A stretch of DNA of 64,000 nucleotides from Halomontanus rarus (GCF_029338335.1 NZ_CP119800.1), one strand, 5' to 3'. Counted from the first letter of the stretch, positions 16,922 to 26,620 are shown. Numbers and translations: made by a program. The notes: a model not told the origin generated them from the sequence alone.

Positions 16922-17992
16922 TTACTCGTCGGGAGCTTCGATCGCCTCTTGGTCGAGCGGGTCTTCGATGTCGCCCGTGATCACCTCGAGCAGATCCGTC
17001 ACGGTCACCAGGCCGACGACGTCGCCGTCTTCGATCACGAGCGCGAGTTCCTGGGTTTCCGTCTGGAACTGATCGATCGCATCGCTGACGTCCGCGTCGG
17101 GAGAGAGCGTCATCGGCGGCGCCGCCAGTTCGGCGAAGTCGATATCGCCGTCGGCAAGTTCCTGCCGGTGTCTGACGAGGACCGGCGTGTAGACGATGCC
17201 CCGGAAGTCGGTCAGGTCGTCGCCGACCAGCGGATACCGCGTCTGCGGTCGCTCCTCCATCTTCCGGATGTTCGCTTCGGGATCGCCCTCGGTAGACAGC
17301 GCGACGACCTCCTCGGGCGGCACCATCACCTCGCTGACGGACTGTTCGCCGATCTGGAGCGCGTTCATCACCTCCTCGCGGCGGTCGTCCGGAAGGTCCC
17401 CCTCCTCGAGGACCGAGCCGAGCCGGTTCCGGAGGTCGGCCCGGGACTCGATGACGTCCCGTTCGGTCTCGCGCCACGCTCCCGTCATCTCGATGCCGAA
17501 CAGCGCGAGCGTCCCCTTCGCGATCCAGTCGCCGAACCAGATCGCCGGGGCGAGCACCTTGGCGAACCAGTACAGCGGCCGCGCCCCGTACTGACAGACC
17601 TGCTTCGAGCGTTCGACGCCGAGGTACGTCGGCGTCTGCTCGCCGTGGGTGAGGTGGATCAGGTTGATGAGCAGGAAGCCGAGCAACGAGCCGGCGCCGA
17701 CCGACGCGAGCGCCGTGTTCTGGAACACCGGTTCGAACAGCGCCGCGAGGCCGGGCTCGGCGACGATCCCCAGCGCGATACTCGTGCCGGAGATCCAGAT
17801 CTGACACGTCGTCAGGTAGAACTCGAGGTCGTCGGTCATCTCCCAGGCGAGCTGGAGTGACGGGGTGTCGAACTCCGACTCGGGATACTGCCGGGCGCGG
17901 GTGAGACCGAACTCGATCGCGACGAAGAACGCGTTCATCCCGATGAGGAGGATCCCGGCCAAAATTCGTCCGCTGATCTCGAGAGGCTCCAT
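16922..17992 (-). CDS. CNNM/CorC-type membrane protein with CBS domains
   Basis: 356 residues from ATG. An N-terminal DUF21/CNNM transmembrane domain (about 1-165; FFVAIEFGLTRAR, then HLTHGEQTPTYLG) is followed by two CBS repeats (about 200-320), which bind adenine nucleotides. The C-terminal CorC/HlyC domain is missing. Relatives export Mg2+ or other divalent cations. Together with MgtE at 28197 the window carries two unlinked Mg2+-related proteins. Substrate assignment is by family only. Confidence 0.82.
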   Translation of the reverse strand: MEPLEISGRILAGILLIGMNAFFVAIEFGLTRARQYPESEFDTPSLQLAWEMTDDLEFYLTTCQIWISGTSIALGIVAEPGLAALFEPVFQNTALASVGAGSLLGFLLINLIHLTHGEQTPTYLGVERSKQVCQYGARPLYWFAKVLAPAIWFGDWIAKGTLALFGIEMTGAWRETERDVIESRADLRNRLGSVLEEGDLPDDRREEVMNALQIGEQSVSEVMVPPEEVVALSTEGDPEANIRKMEERPQTRYPLVGDDLTDFRGIVYTPVLVRHRQELADGDIDFAELAAPPMTLSPDADVSDAIDQFQTETQELALVIEDGDVVGLVTVTDLLEVITGDIEDPLDQEAIEAPDE

Positions 17993-18335
17993 ACCGATCC
18001 GTAGCGCCGAGAGATACAAAATAGTGTGGACAGACGACCAGTGATCTGAGTGAAATGTGAGCGGTGACGTAGCCGTCTGACCACTTCGGAACAGACGACA
18101 GTGGGAATCGCAGACGACGGCGTCAGCGTTCCCGACGGACAGAAAGAACTGCTGGCCGATCCAGCCGCACGCTTCGACATCCGTTCGGGGACTGGGTCGA
18201 CCCGTTCCTTGTGACGACCTTACTCGAGGTCTGTGGTTCGGGTGACGAGCGGGCGTTCCGACTCCCGCAGTTGGAGTGAGACGAATCGAAACCGACGGAC
18301 AGAACACGGTGCCGGCGCTATTACACTCGAAAACC

Positions 18336-19100
18336 GTGAGCACGCGAGGCGAGACGGAACCGAACCGCGAGAGTCGACCGGCCGACGCTGACGACCGTAC
18401 CGATGTCGCGTTCACGCTCGAGGGCGTCCGCACCGGGTTCCTGAAATGCGTCCCGGTCGCCCTCGGCGTCGGCGGCTACGGGATCGCCTTCGGCGTCGTC
18501 GCCCGTCAGGCCGGGCTGAGCGTCGCGGAGGCGACGCTGATGAGCGCGACCGTCGTGGCCGGTGCCGCCCAGTTGATCGCCGTCGAACTCTGGGCCGATC
18601 CGATTCCGGTGACGACGATCCTTCTCACGACGGTCGTCGTCAACCTCCGGTACTCGCTGATGGGTGCGGCGCTGCAGCCGTGGTTCGACCGACTCTCGCC
18701 GACGCAGGCCTACGGAAGCCTCTTCTTCATGGCCGACGAGAACTGGGCGCTGACGATGAGCGAGTTGCGCTCGAGTCCGGTCGACGGACGGCACGCGCGG
18801 GGCGCGTTCTTGCTCGGCAGCGGCCTCGCGATCTGGGTGTTCTGGGTCGGTTCGACGATCCTCGGCGCGACTGCCGGCGGCGTCATCGGCGATCCCGACC
18901 GGTACGGGCTGGATTTCGTTCTGACCGCCGTGTTCGTCGCGCTGGCGGTCGAACTCTGGGAGGGGCGATCGTCGCTGGTGCCGTGGCTCGGGGCATTTCT
19001 CGCGGCCGTCGTCGCCGAGTACGTCCTGCCCGGACGGTGGTACGTCCTCGTCGGCGGGATCGTCGCCGCCGGTCTCGAGGTGATGCGGTATGACGGGTAG
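18336..19100 (+). CDS. azlC: AzlC family branched-chain amino acid exporter subunit
   Basis: 254 residues from GTG (VSTRGETEPN); a further in-frame GTG at 18276 would add 20 non-conserved residues. After a polar leader, the AzlC core begins at GFLKCVPVALGVGGYGIAFG and includes VVAGAAQLIAVELW and LRYSLMGAALQPW. AzlC is the large subunit of a two-component exporter for branched-chain amino acids or their analogues. The azlD gene overlaps its end by 11 nt. Confidence 0.87.
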   Translation: MSTRGETEPNRESRPADADDRTDVAFTLEGVRTGFLKCVPVALGVGGYGIAFGVVARQAGLSVAEATLMSATVVAGAAQLIAVELWADPIPVTTILLTTVVVNLRYSLMGAALQPWFDRLSPTQAYGSLFFMADENWALTMSELRSSPVDGRHARGAFLLGSGLAIWVFWVGSTILGATAGGVIGDPDRYGLDFVLTAVFVALAVELWEGRSSLVPWLGAFLAAVVAEYVLPGRWYVLVGGIVAAGLEVMRYDG

Positions 19101-19443
19101 CGCGTCGATGGTGGCGCTGGCGACCGCGTCGGGGCCAGAACTACGGCTGAACCCGCTCGTCGTCGGCGTCATCGTCGGCATGGTCGTCCTCACGTACGCG
19201 ACGAAAGTCGGCGGGCTCTGGGTCCTGCGCCGACTCGAGGTCTCCGAACGCGTCGAGGCCGGCCTCTCGATACTGCCGGGAGCGATCGTCATCGCGTTTC
19301 TGGGACCGGAACTGGTGACCGGCGGGCCGGCGGAGTGGGGCGCTGCAGGCCTCGTGTTGCTCGTCGCCTGGCGAACCGAGAGCATCGTGCTCGCACTCGG
19401 CAGTGGAGTGGGCGCAGTGGTTCTCCTCCGGGCGGTGTTCTGA
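19090..19443 (+). CDS. azlD: AzlD family exporter subunit
   Basis: 117 residues, four hydrophobic segments, with the AzlD features LTYATKVGGLWVLRRLEVSERVEAGLSILPGAIV. It is the small partner of AzlC; the 11-nt overlap with azlC supports coupled expression and a complex in the cytoplasmic membrane. Confidence 0.87.
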   Translation: MTGSASMVALATASGPELRLNPLVVGVIVGMVVLTYATKVGGLWVLRRLEVSERVEAGLSILPGAIVIAFLGPELVTGGPAEWGAAGLVLLVAWRTESIVLALGSGVGAVVLLRAVF

Positions 19444-19516
19444 TTCCGAGGAGCGTTCGCAGTTACGGGTACGCGACGGACGCAATACTCTTCGGACGGG
19501 TCACCCAACGGCGTGT

Positions 19517-20269
19517 ATGTCACCGACTCCACCTCCCTCACCAGCCGACTCGAGTGCGCCCACGACACGCGATCTCTCACACACGCTCGAGAGCGGCATG
19601 CCCGTCTATCCCGGTACCGACCCGGCCAGCCTCGAGTCGACCGCGACCGTCGGCCACGACGGCTATCGAGCGCGGCGGATCGACGTCAACTCCCACACCG
19701 GCACGCACGTCGACGCCCCGGCGCACATGCTCGCGGACGGGCCGACCCTCGACGCGTACCCGCTCGAGACCTTTCGGTTCGCGGCGCGGGTGTTGGATTG
19801 CCGACCGCTCGAGGCCCGCGAGAGGATCGACGCGGCGACGGTACGCGATGCGGCCGACGTCGAAGCCGAAGGCGCAGCCGTCGAGAAAGTGGACCTCCTC
19901 GTCGTCCGCACCGGCTGGGAGGACCACTGGGGAACCGACCGCTACTTCGACCACCCGTATCTCACGGCAGACGCCGCGGAGTGGCTGGTCTCGACGGCGT
20001 CGCACCTTGCTCTCGACAGCCTGAATCCCGATCCGACGCCGACCGACGACGCGGCGGACGACGAACCCGATAGCTACCCGGCCCATCACGCCCTCTTCGC
20101 GGACGAGCGACTGATCCTCGAGAACCTGTGTGGACTCGATGCCGTTCCCGAGAACGAGACGTTCGAACTGCACGCCTACCCGCTCGCGATCGGCGACGCC
20201 GACGGGTCGCCGGTGCGGGCGGTGGCGGTCCTCGAGAATCAGAGTCAAAATCAAAATGAGGGTCAGTAG
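19517..20269 (+). CDS. Putative cyclase / kynurenine formamidase-like hydrolase
   Basis: 250 residues from ATG (MSPTPPPSPADS). The metal-binding motif HTGTHVDAPAHM, characteristic of the cyclase/KynB family, is at about 57-68, preceded by LSHTLESGMPVYPGTDP. Members hydrolyse N-formylkynurenine or other amides/lactones with zinc or manganese. There is a low-complexity Asp/Pro segment about 170-185 and a Gln/Asn-rich tail. No kynurenine-pathway gene is adjacent, so the substrate is open. Confidence 0.83.
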   Translation: MSPTPPPSPADSSAPTTRDLSHTLESGMPVYPGTDPASLESTATVGHDGYRARRIDVNSHTGTHVDAPAHMLADGPTLDAYPLETFRFAARVLDCRPLEARERIDAATVRDAADVEAEGAAVEKVDLLVVRTGWEDHWGTDRYFDHPYLTADAAEWLVSTASHLALDSLNPDPTPTDDAADDEPDSYPAHHALFADERLILENLCGLDAVPENETFELHAYPLAIGDADGSPVRAVAVLENQSQNQNEGQ

Positions 20270-20368
20270 CAGTACCAATACCAGTAGCAACCCGTCTCGT
20301 CCCACTTTCGTCCCACTGTCGTCGTCCAGTCGCACTCCCAGATACGTTCTCCCGTATACCCGCATCCC

Positions 20369-20450
20369 GAGACGGTCTCCTGAAAATCAGTTCCGGTGCA
20401 ACCGCGCCAGACCTGTGTTACACCGGTACAACGGTACAGCAAACAGGAGT
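20369..20450 (+). repeat. Intergenic structured repeat, copy B
   Basis: About 82 nt between two convergent genes, related to copy A. Shared blocks: GAGACGGTCTCCTG at the left, AAAATCAGT, GGTGCAACCGCG, ACACCGGTACA and ACAGCAAACA at the right. The inner hairpin uses GGTGCAAC and GTTACACC. The outer arms are less complementary than in copies A and C. Its position downstream of both genes excludes a promoter-only role. Confidence 0.75.
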
Positions 20451-20525
20451 CGAGTCGGAACAGTTCCGTCTCTACTGATCGGTTTCGGTTTCGTTCTCGT
20501 TCTCGTCCTCGCCCTCGCCAGCGTT

Positions 20526-21347
20526 CTAACTCGAGTCGTTCACCGTACTCGAGTCGTTCGTATCCGCGTCCGCAGACGAACCGTCCCCGCTCGCATCGGG
20601 GTTGAAGTGGATCGTCCCACCCCAGGAGGCGTAGATATCGTCCCAGTCCTTGTCTTTATCCATCAGGAAGACCTCGACGGTGAGCCGCCCCTCACCGTAC
20701 TCCTCGATCCCCGCGGGTCGGACCGGAATGTGGAACGTGCCGTTTTCCTCCATGCGGACTTCGCCCGTCCGCTCGACGATCTTGTCCTCCTCGTCGTTGA
20801 TCTTGACGAAGAAGTACGGTTCGCCCTCCACGTCACCGTGTTCCGGCGGATCGACCTCTTCCATCCGGGTGTCCGCGACGACCTCGAGGTCGAAGTTCGC
20901 GTACCCCTCGGTGCTGTTCGCGGGGGTCTTGTTCACGAACGTGACGTCGTAAATCCGATCTTCCCGTTCGTCCTCCATCGGCCTGTTGGGTTGCTGTGGC
21001 GGACTCCACGTCTCCTCCGAAGTGGTGTCGGTTTCGTCTTCGGTCTCGGTTTCGGTTTCGTCGGTGGACTCGTCCGAATCGTCCTCGCCCGCGGATTCCT
21101 CCGCCTCGGTTTCGGTCTCGTTCGCCGCGTTCTCGTCGGCACCGCCATCGGTCTCGTTGCCACCATCATCACCGTCGGTTTCGTTCTCAGTATCCCCGTC
21201 GGTCCCGTTCGACTCGAGGTCGTCCGCCGGTCCCTCCGTCTCGGCCCCGGTCGACGACTCGCCCGGGAGAGACCCGTCGAAGGCGCTACATCCCGACAGC
21301 AGAACCATCAGTGCGAGCACTGCAACAGCGACGTGTCGAAAGTGCAT
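20526..21347 (-). CDS. Lipoprotein with acidic linker, unknown function
   Basis: 273 residues from ATG (MHFRHVAVAVLALMVLLSGC): a Sec-type signal with a lipobox Cys at residue 20, then about 100 residues of Glu/Asp/Thr/Asn low complexity, then a folded domain of about 120 residues (DVTFVNKTPANSTEG onwards) that looks beta-rich and may be Ig- or C2-like, ending in another acidic tail. It would be a surface-anchored protein on a long charged stalk. I do not recognise the C-terminal domain. Confidence 0.72.
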   Translation of the reverse strand: MHFRHVAVAVLALMVLLSGCSAFDGSLPGESSTGAETEGPADDLESNGTDGDTENETDGDDGGNETDGGADENAANETETEAEESAGEDDSDESTDETETETEDETDTTSEETWSPPQQPNRPMEDEREDRIYDVTFVNKTPANSTEGYANFDLEVVADTRMEEVDPPEHGDVEGEPYFFVKINDEEDKIVERTGEVRMEENGTFHIPVRPAGIEEYGEGRLTVEVFLMDKDKDWDDIYASWGGTIHFNPDASGDGSSADADTNDSSTVNDSS

Positions 21348-21581
21348 GTCGAGTCGTCGTCCGGGGAACAGCGTGATTATTATCGCCCCGATAAGAGCCG
21401 GCGTTATCGAGGGACTAACGGACCGTCTGAGCGATCTACGGAACGATTCGGCCCGATCCGCGTCCTCGAGTCGAGATCGAGTTGCCAACTGTCGAGTGTC
21501 GGTCCGAACGCGACGAAACCGTCCCACGGGCGCGAAAAGCGGGAACGATGGGGGAGGAACACGAGTCAGACCGACGACTCG

Positions 21582-22532
21582 TCAGGGCCACTGGGGATCG
21601 ACGCCGACGAGGTCAGCGCTACGGGTCCACAGCCGCGTCCGGACGGTCGGATCGGTCGCTTGGGGGGCAGGCGCTTCGACGCCACCGGAACCGACGTACA
21701 CACCGGTCCGATCGCCGAACTCGGGGGCCGTCGCGAGTCGAACGAGTCGGTCAGCACCCGCCGCCGGCGTCGAACCCACTCCGGGGACGGCCGACACGAC
21801 CCGCATCGCCGCCCGCGTCCAGAGCGGAGCATCTCGGAACAGGCCCGTCGACGGAACGAAGCCGGGGTGGAAACAGTTCGCGGTGAGCTCCTTCTCGCTC
21901 CCGCTCTCGTCCTCACCCTCGCCCTCTCTCTCGAGACGATCCGCGAGTTCGACCGTGAACGCGACGTTCGCGAGTTTCGAGCGGGCGTAGGCCTCGAGGG
22001 CGTCGTACTCGGCCGCCGTCTCGGATTCGAACGCGAACCGGCCGTCCTCGACCTCGAACTCGAGGCCGGCTCGCCCGTGAATTCCGGAGGCGGTGACGAC
22101 GATCCGCGAGGGAGCGGATTCGCGGAGACGGTCGAGGAGGTCGTGGGTGAGCAGGTACGGTGCGAGGTGGTTGACGGCGAACGTCAGTTCGACGCCGTCG
22201 GCCGTCTCGGTTCGCGTTCGACTCGAGAGGCCGGCGTTGTGTACGAGGACGTCCAGCCGGTCGTAGGTCTCGAGAACGTCGTCCGCGAGCGCCCGGACGG
22301 CCGACCGCTCGGCCAGATCGGCCCGGTGAAACCCGACGGTGCCCGTCGTTTCGGCGGTCAGTTCGTCCGCGATGCGCACACCGCGGTCGCCGTTCCGGCC
22401 GACGATCGCGACGGTCGCGCCGCGCTCGGCGAGTCGGCCGGCAGCGATCCGACCGATACCGCTCGTACCGCCGGTGAGGAGGACGGTCTCGTTCTCGAGG
22501 TCGTGGTCGCGGTCGCGGTCGCCGGAAGTCAC
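21582..22532 (-). CDS. Short-chain dehydrogenase/reductase
   Basis: 316 residues from a GTG start; the conserved nucleotide-binding TGGTSGIGR is at 20-28, with NAG, ASGIHG and catalytic YARSK in order. The length and the N-terminal DLENETVLLTGGTSGIG place it among retinol-dehydrogenase/WW-oxidoreductase-like SDRs. An acidic insert (EREGEGEDESGSEKE) sits in the variable substrate-loop region. Substrate unknown. Confidence 0.8.
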   Translation of the reverse strand: MTSGDRDRDHDLENETVLLTGGTSGIGRIAAGRLAERGATVAIVGRNGDRGVRIADELTAETTGTVGFHRADLAERSAVRALADDVLETYDRLDVLVHNAGLSSRTRTETADGVELTFAVNHLAPYLLTHDLLDRLRESAPSRIVVTASGIHGRAGLEFEVEDGRFAFESETAAEYDALEAYARSKLANVAFTVELADRLEREGEGEDESGSEKELTANCFHPGFVPSTGLFRDAPLWTRAAMRVVSAVPGVGSTPAAGADRLVRLATAPEFGDRTGVYVGSGGVEAPAPQATDPTVRTRLWTRSADLVGVDPQWP

Positions 22533-22793
22533 GGGGAACGGTACGCTGTCGAATCGCAAAGTCGCTTGGAAGCATCGAATGGCGATCCCCGAAGACACCG
22601 GACACACTGGGGGCGTGTGCAAATCGGTTTGTGCTCGTGTCTCATCCGGAGAGTGAATCGTCTCTCGTAATCTCTGTCCTCACTCGCAGAACGTGTGACG
22701 GAGCGCGAAGGATATATACGAAGAAGGATAGGCGTCGAAACCTGTCTAGGGACCGAAGAAGGTCTTTTCCGCGTGCACGTTGGCCGTCCGGCA

Positions 22794-23666
22794 ATGACCC
22801 GATCGACCACTCGACGACGGCTGCTGCAGGTCTCGAGCGGAACGCTGCTGGCCGGCGTCGCGGGCTGTCTCGACAGCGCACAATCGCGGGTGCTCAGCGA
22901 TCACGAAGATGGCGACGGCGACGCCGAGGACGACGGAGACGACCGGTGGCTCGCGGACACGCGAGCGGACGCGACCACCCTCGAGGACGGATCGGGATCG
23001 GACGACGTTCGGATCGACGACCACGTCGTCGTCCCCGCCGCGTTCGAACTCGACGGGAACCTCGAGGCGGCCGGTTCGGTCGTCCTCGAGAGTGACGCCA
23101 GCGTGGACGGGGACCTCGAGGCCGGCGAACACGTCCTCCTCGAGCGGGATACGGCGGTCGGCGGGGACATCGACGCGAGCGGAGACGTCCTCCTCGAGCG
23201 CGGCGGCGCGGTCGACGGCGATATCGCCAGCGGCGGAAAGGTCGGGCTTCGGTCGGGCGTCACGGTCGACGGGAGCGTCGAAACCGAAGACGACGTCGTC
23301 CTCGAGGAGACCGCCGCAGTCGGCGGGGACGTCGACGGAACACACATTCGACTCCGGCCCGACGCGGCCGTCGACGGCGAGATCGCTGCCGACGGCGACG
23401 TCCTCCTCGAGCGGGGTGCAACCGTCGACGGCGATATCGCCGTCGGTCGAGCGATCGAACTCGGGGAAAACGCCGCGGTCGGCGGCGACATCGAGGCCGG
23501 CGGCGACGTCCCCATCGGCCCCGGCGCGGCGGTCGACGGCGATCTCGACAGCGATGGACCGATCGAACTCGAGGCGGACGCCGAAATCGGAGGGAACGTC
23601 GCCGGCGAGCGGGTGCTCGTCGACTCGAGTGCAAGGGTCGACGGGGACGTCACGGAAACCGGGTGA
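22794..23666 (+). CDS. Bactofilin-like beta-solenoid Tat lipoprotein
   Basis: 290 residues from ATG with MTRSTTRRRLLQVSS, a twin-arginine signal, and lipobox Cys at about residue 24 (LAGVAGC). An acidic linker precedes about eleven repeats of 17-18 residues, each of the form xVLLERxAxVDGDIxAxG. This is the repeat rhythm of bactofilin/polymer-forming cytoskeletal proteins, which form a right-handed beta-helix and polymerise. Bactofilins are usually cytoplasmic; here the signal places the solenoid outside the cell on a lipid anchor. The DNA carries a matching 54-nt periodicity. Function unknown; a surface scaffold or adhesin is possible. Confidence 0.75.
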   Translation: MTRSTTRRRLLQVSSGTLLAGVAGCLDSAQSRVLSDHEDGDGDAEDDGDDRWLADTRADATTLEDGSGSDDVRIDDHVVVPAAFELDGNLEAAGSVVLESDASVDGDLEAGEHVLLERDTAVGGDIDASGDVLLERGGAVDGDIASGGKVGLRSGVTVDGSVETEDDVVLEETAAVGGDVDGTHIRLRPDAAVDGEIAADGDVLLERGATVDGDIAVGRAIELGENAAVGGDIEAGGDVPIGPGAAVDGDLDSDGPIELEADAEIGGNVAGERVLVDSSARVDGDVTETG

Positions 23667-23808
23667 ACGAAGGAGAGGGGGGCGGCTGTGGAGGCGGAGA
23701 CGGCGGCGGAGACGGCGGCGGAGGCGAAGTCGGACCAGGGGGATCGCTATTCGCTAGCAGTGGACACCTTGGCGTCACACCTTTCCACGAGCGAATCGTA
23801 GAGAGAGT

Positions 23809-24339
23809 ATGGACAGCGCGACGTTCGGCGGCGGGTGTTTCTGGTGTACCGAAGCGGCCTTCAAGGAACTCGACGGGATCGAGTCCGTCACGTCGGGCTA
23901 CGCCGGCGGTCACGTGGAAGATCCCACCTACGAAGAAGTCTGCTCGGGTGAGACGGGTCACGCCGAAGTGATTCAGGTGGAGTACGACCCCGACGAGATC
24001 GGCTACGACGAACTCCTCGAGGTGTTCTTCATGGTCCACGATCCGACGACGCGGGACCGACAGGGACCCGACGTCGGCTCGCAGTACCGGTCGGCGATCT
24101 ACACCCACGACGATGACCAGCGGGAGATCGTCGAGGAGTTCGTCGCCGCGCTCGAGGCCGAGGCCGTCTACGACGATCCGATCGTGACGGAAGTCGAGCC
24201 GCTCGAGGAGTTCTACGCGGCCGAGGAGTACCACCAGGACTACTACGAGAAGAATCCGAATCAAGCCTACTGTGCGATGCACGCGGCGCCGAAAGTGAAG
24301 AAGGTGCGAGAGAAGTACCCCGAGAAAGTGACGCAGTGA
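23809..24339 (+). CDS. msrA: Peptide methionine-S-sulfoxide reductase
   Basis: 176 residues of standard MsrA length. The catalytic Cys10 is in GGGCFWCTEAAF, followed by VTSGYAGGHVEDPTYEEVCSGETGHAE and QGPDVGSQYRSAIY, all diagnostic. It reduces the S-epimer of methionine sulfoxide in proteins. A Cys in NQAYCAMH near the C-terminus may serve as resolving residue. It appears monocistronic. Confidence 0.95.
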   Translation: MDSATFGGGCFWCTEAAFKELDGIESVTSGYAGGHVEDPTYEEVCSGETGHAEVIQVEYDPDEIGYDELLEVFFMVHDPTTRDRQGPDVGSQYRSAIYTHDDDQREIVEEFVAALEAEAVYDDPIVTEVEPLEEFYAAEEYHQDYYEKNPNQAYCAMHAAPKVKKVREKYPEKVTQ

Positions 24340-24826
24340 CGGCTTGTGGCCGTCTCGAGAATCGAGCGCGGAGTCGCCTCGTCGACATCGTGACGGGGTG
24401 AGAAATCGACTGTTAGCGAGTGAGAAGTCGTCGAACCGACGAGCAGGGGAACGAAACAGCGACGCGACCGAGAAACGGTTCTCGGTCGGGTCAGCCGTGG
24501 TGTGTCGAATCGCTCTGTGCTCGTCTGATCTGCCATCGTCGGGTGCTCAGCGGATATGAACTCGGTGGACTCGCTCGCTCGGGATACGCACGCTGGCAGA
24601 CCAACCGAATCTGTGCGACGCATTCACATAGGTATTGGCCCGACGAGTGCATGGCGCACAGAAACGAGCGTGAAAGCGGGAGAAGCGATCGTGGTGTCCC
24701 ACACTCGCGTTTCGAACGCGGATCCGAGTCGAGACGGCGACATCGGAGCAACGGGAGAGAAACGCGAACGGACGCGACCGCGACGTGACCGTGTGCTTTT
24801 GTTCACGGCCGGCGTTGGAGACAGCG
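24340..24826. other. 487-nt gap without a recognised gene
   Basis: No motif, RNA gene or repeat was recognised. Short open frames exist on both strands but are Arg/Ser-rich and overlap each other, so they look like GC-rich noise. No clear TATA box is visible before 24827. Confidence 0.45.
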
Positions 24827-25558
24827 ATGGAGGTTGCCATTCTCACCGTCGGAGACGAGGTGCTCGCAGGCGACATCACGAACACGAACGCGTCCTGGCT
24901 CGCGAGCCGACTGACCGACAGCGGCTCGACGGTCGTCCGCATCCTCACCATCCCGGACGAACGCGAACTGATCGCCGAGACCGTCGCCGAGTGGGCCGGC
25001 ACGTTCGACGCCGTGATCGTGACCGGCGGTCTCGGCGGCACCCATGACGACGTCACCGCCGACGCGATCGCCGACGCCTTCGACCGCGACCTCGTCGTCG
25101 AAGACGCCGTCCGCGAGGACGTCCTCGAGACCGTCGCGGCCTACCGGGACGCCAACCCGGAGACGGTCGCCGAACACGACCTCGAGATCGACGTCGACGC
25201 GTGGGCGGCCCTCCCCGAAGGAGGTCGCGTTTTTCTCAACCCCGAAGGGCTGTGTCCCGGCTGCGTCCTCGAGAACGTCTACGCGTTCCCGGGCGTGCCG
25301 GCCGAGTTGCGGGCGCTGTTCGGGCAGGTCGCCGAGGAGTTCGACGGCGACACGGTATCGACCACGCTGTACACGCCCCAACCGGAGGGGTCGATGGTCG
25401 ACGAACTCGCGGGTGCTCGAGAGCGGTTCGACGTGACGATCGGCAGTTACCCGACGACCGAAGGTCGGAACCGTCTGAAGGTGACCGGGACCGACACCGA
25501 AACCGTCGCCGATGGGGTCGCGTGGCTCCGCGAACGGGTCGAAATCGACGAAGAGTAG
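24827..25558 (+). CDS. CinA-N / MoaB-fold (molybdopterin-binding-like) protein
   Basis: 243 residues from ATG (MEVAILTVGDEVLAGDITNTNASWLASRL), the start of the competence/damage-inducible CinA N-terminal domain. VIVTGGLGGTHDDVTADAIADAF is the conserved nucleotide/molybdopterin-binding loop, and PGVPAELRALFGQV is the second signature. The C-terminal PncC deamidase domain of CinA is absent. CinA-N proteins hydrolyse ADP-ribose or pyrophosphate bonds in some organisms; a molybdenum cofactor role is less likely. A longer frame starting at 24785 is not supported. Confidence 0.82.
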   Translation: MEVAILTVGDEVLAGDITNTNASWLASRLTDSGSTVVRILTIPDERELIAETVAEWAGTFDAVIVTGGLGGTHDDVTADAIADAFDRDLVVEDAVREDVLETVAAYRDANPETVAEHDLEIDVDAWAALPEGGRVFLNPEGLCPGCVLENVYAFPGVPAELRALFGQVAEEFDGDTVSTTLYTPQPEGSMVDELAGARERFDVTIGSYPTTEGRNRLKVTGTDTETVADGVAWLRERVEIDEE

Positions 25559-25667
25559 CGGGGAAGCGAAGCAGACGTCGTCCGATAGAAGCCGTGACAG
25601 AAGGTATCAACGTCCGTGAGGAGGGGTTCATTACTGTGACCGGCGTATATACGGTGGTGAATCGAGG

Positions 25668-25946
25668 ATGGAAATACACTATCGAGAACCCGAAGACGAG
25701 CGCACGGAACGGTCGGATCGCGACGCCGAAGAGACGCGCTGGATGGTACGGGAAGGAGTCGGCGTCGCGGTCGTCTCCATGTTCGGGTTACTCGTTCTCG
25801 TGTTCGGGCTCCTGATAGCGACGGGCAGCGTGGGATTTTCGGCACCGCTGAACGGCTCTCCCGTCGGGTTCGCGTTCGTGATCACGTTCGTCGTTCTCGT
25901 ACTCGGACTGGCCGTCGTTTCGATCTGGAGTTGGGAGGGACGGTGA
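25668..25946 (+). CDS. Small two-helix membrane protein
   Basis: 92 residues: a charged cytoplasmic N-terminus of about 30 residues, then two hydrophobic helices (about 33-53 and 66-87). A TATA-like GTATATAC lies at 25644-25651, close upstream. Unknown function; it resembles DUF7312-type haloarchaeal membrane proteins in layout only. Confidence 0.65.
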   Translation: MEIHYREPEDERTERSDRDAEETRWMVREGVGVAVVSMFGLLVLVFGLLIATGSVGFSAPLNGSPVGFAFVITFVVLVLGLAVVSIWSWEGR

Positions 25947-26146
25947 GGAGTCCAAGCGTATGAACGCCGAACCGGTTAGATTTCTTACTGTACGTAACAG
26001 GGTTATGTTAATTGATGGGTACTAATTTCGCAGGGATTTTCCTGTATCCACTATAATTACAGCCCATATAATGATGGATAAGCACCCTATTCATCTAGCG
26101 GTGCGGAAAAGTCAAGATACAGGCCATCAACTGTGGAATAGAGAGA
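25947..26146 (+). promoter_or_regulatory. AT-rich regulatory region of the Lrp gene
   Basis: A 200-nt AT-rich stretch, unusual for this window. It contains inverted arms TATCCA (26045-26050) and TGGATA (26075-26080) flanking several TATA-like segments. Lrp proteins often bind such dyads at their own promoters; autoregulation is inferred. Confidence 0.45.
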
Positions 26147-26620
26147 ATGGATCTAGACGAGACTAACAGAGCAGTTCTGTATATGCTCCAACGGGACGCG
26201 AGGCGAATCACGACCCAGGAGATGGCAGAGCAGATCGGCGTCTCGGCGAGTACGGTCCGAAACCGCATCGAAGAACTCGAGAACGAGGGCATCATCCGCG
26301 GCTATCATCCGGTCGTCGACTACGACAAAGCGGGACTCCAGCTTCACGTCCTGTTTAGCTGTACCGCACCGAATCCGGAACGGGAGCGACTCGCCACGCA
26401 GGCGCGGAACGTGAGCGGCGTGGTGGCGATACAGGAAGTTCTCAACGGGAAAGAGAACGTCCAGATCGAGGCCGTCGGGACGGAAACCGACGATATCGCT
26501 CGCGTGGGCGACGAGCTATCGAGCCTCGGGTTCGAGGTCGTCAACTCGAAGATCCTCAAGAGCTATCACCAGCAACCGTTCGACCACTTCGGAGAGCACC
26601 TCGTCGATGGAGACGACTAA
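26147..26620 (+). CDS. Lrp/AsnC family transcriptional regulator
   Basis: 157 residues. The N-terminal helix-turn-helix (about 5-55; MDLDETNRAVLYMLQRDARRITTQEMAEQIGVSASTVRNRIEELENEGII) is followed by a RAM-like ligand-sensing domain (about 70-145). Archaeal Lrp proteins sense amino acids or act as global regulators. Its stop overlaps the HalOD1 gene by 14 nt, so the two are likely made together. The AT-rich upstream region may be its own operator. Confidence 0.9.
   Translation: MDLDETNRAVLYMLQRDARRITTQEMAEQIGVSASTVRNRIEELENEGIIRGYHPVVDYDKAGLQLHVLFSCTAPNPERERLATQARNVSGVVAIQEVLNGKENVQIEAVGTETDDIARVGDELSSLGFEVVNSKILKSYHQQPFDHFGEHLVDGDD

Noticed and set aside
24420..24788. 122-codon frame before the CinA-like gene
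   Set aside because: No homology features, Arg/His-rich composition and overlap with several other noise frames.
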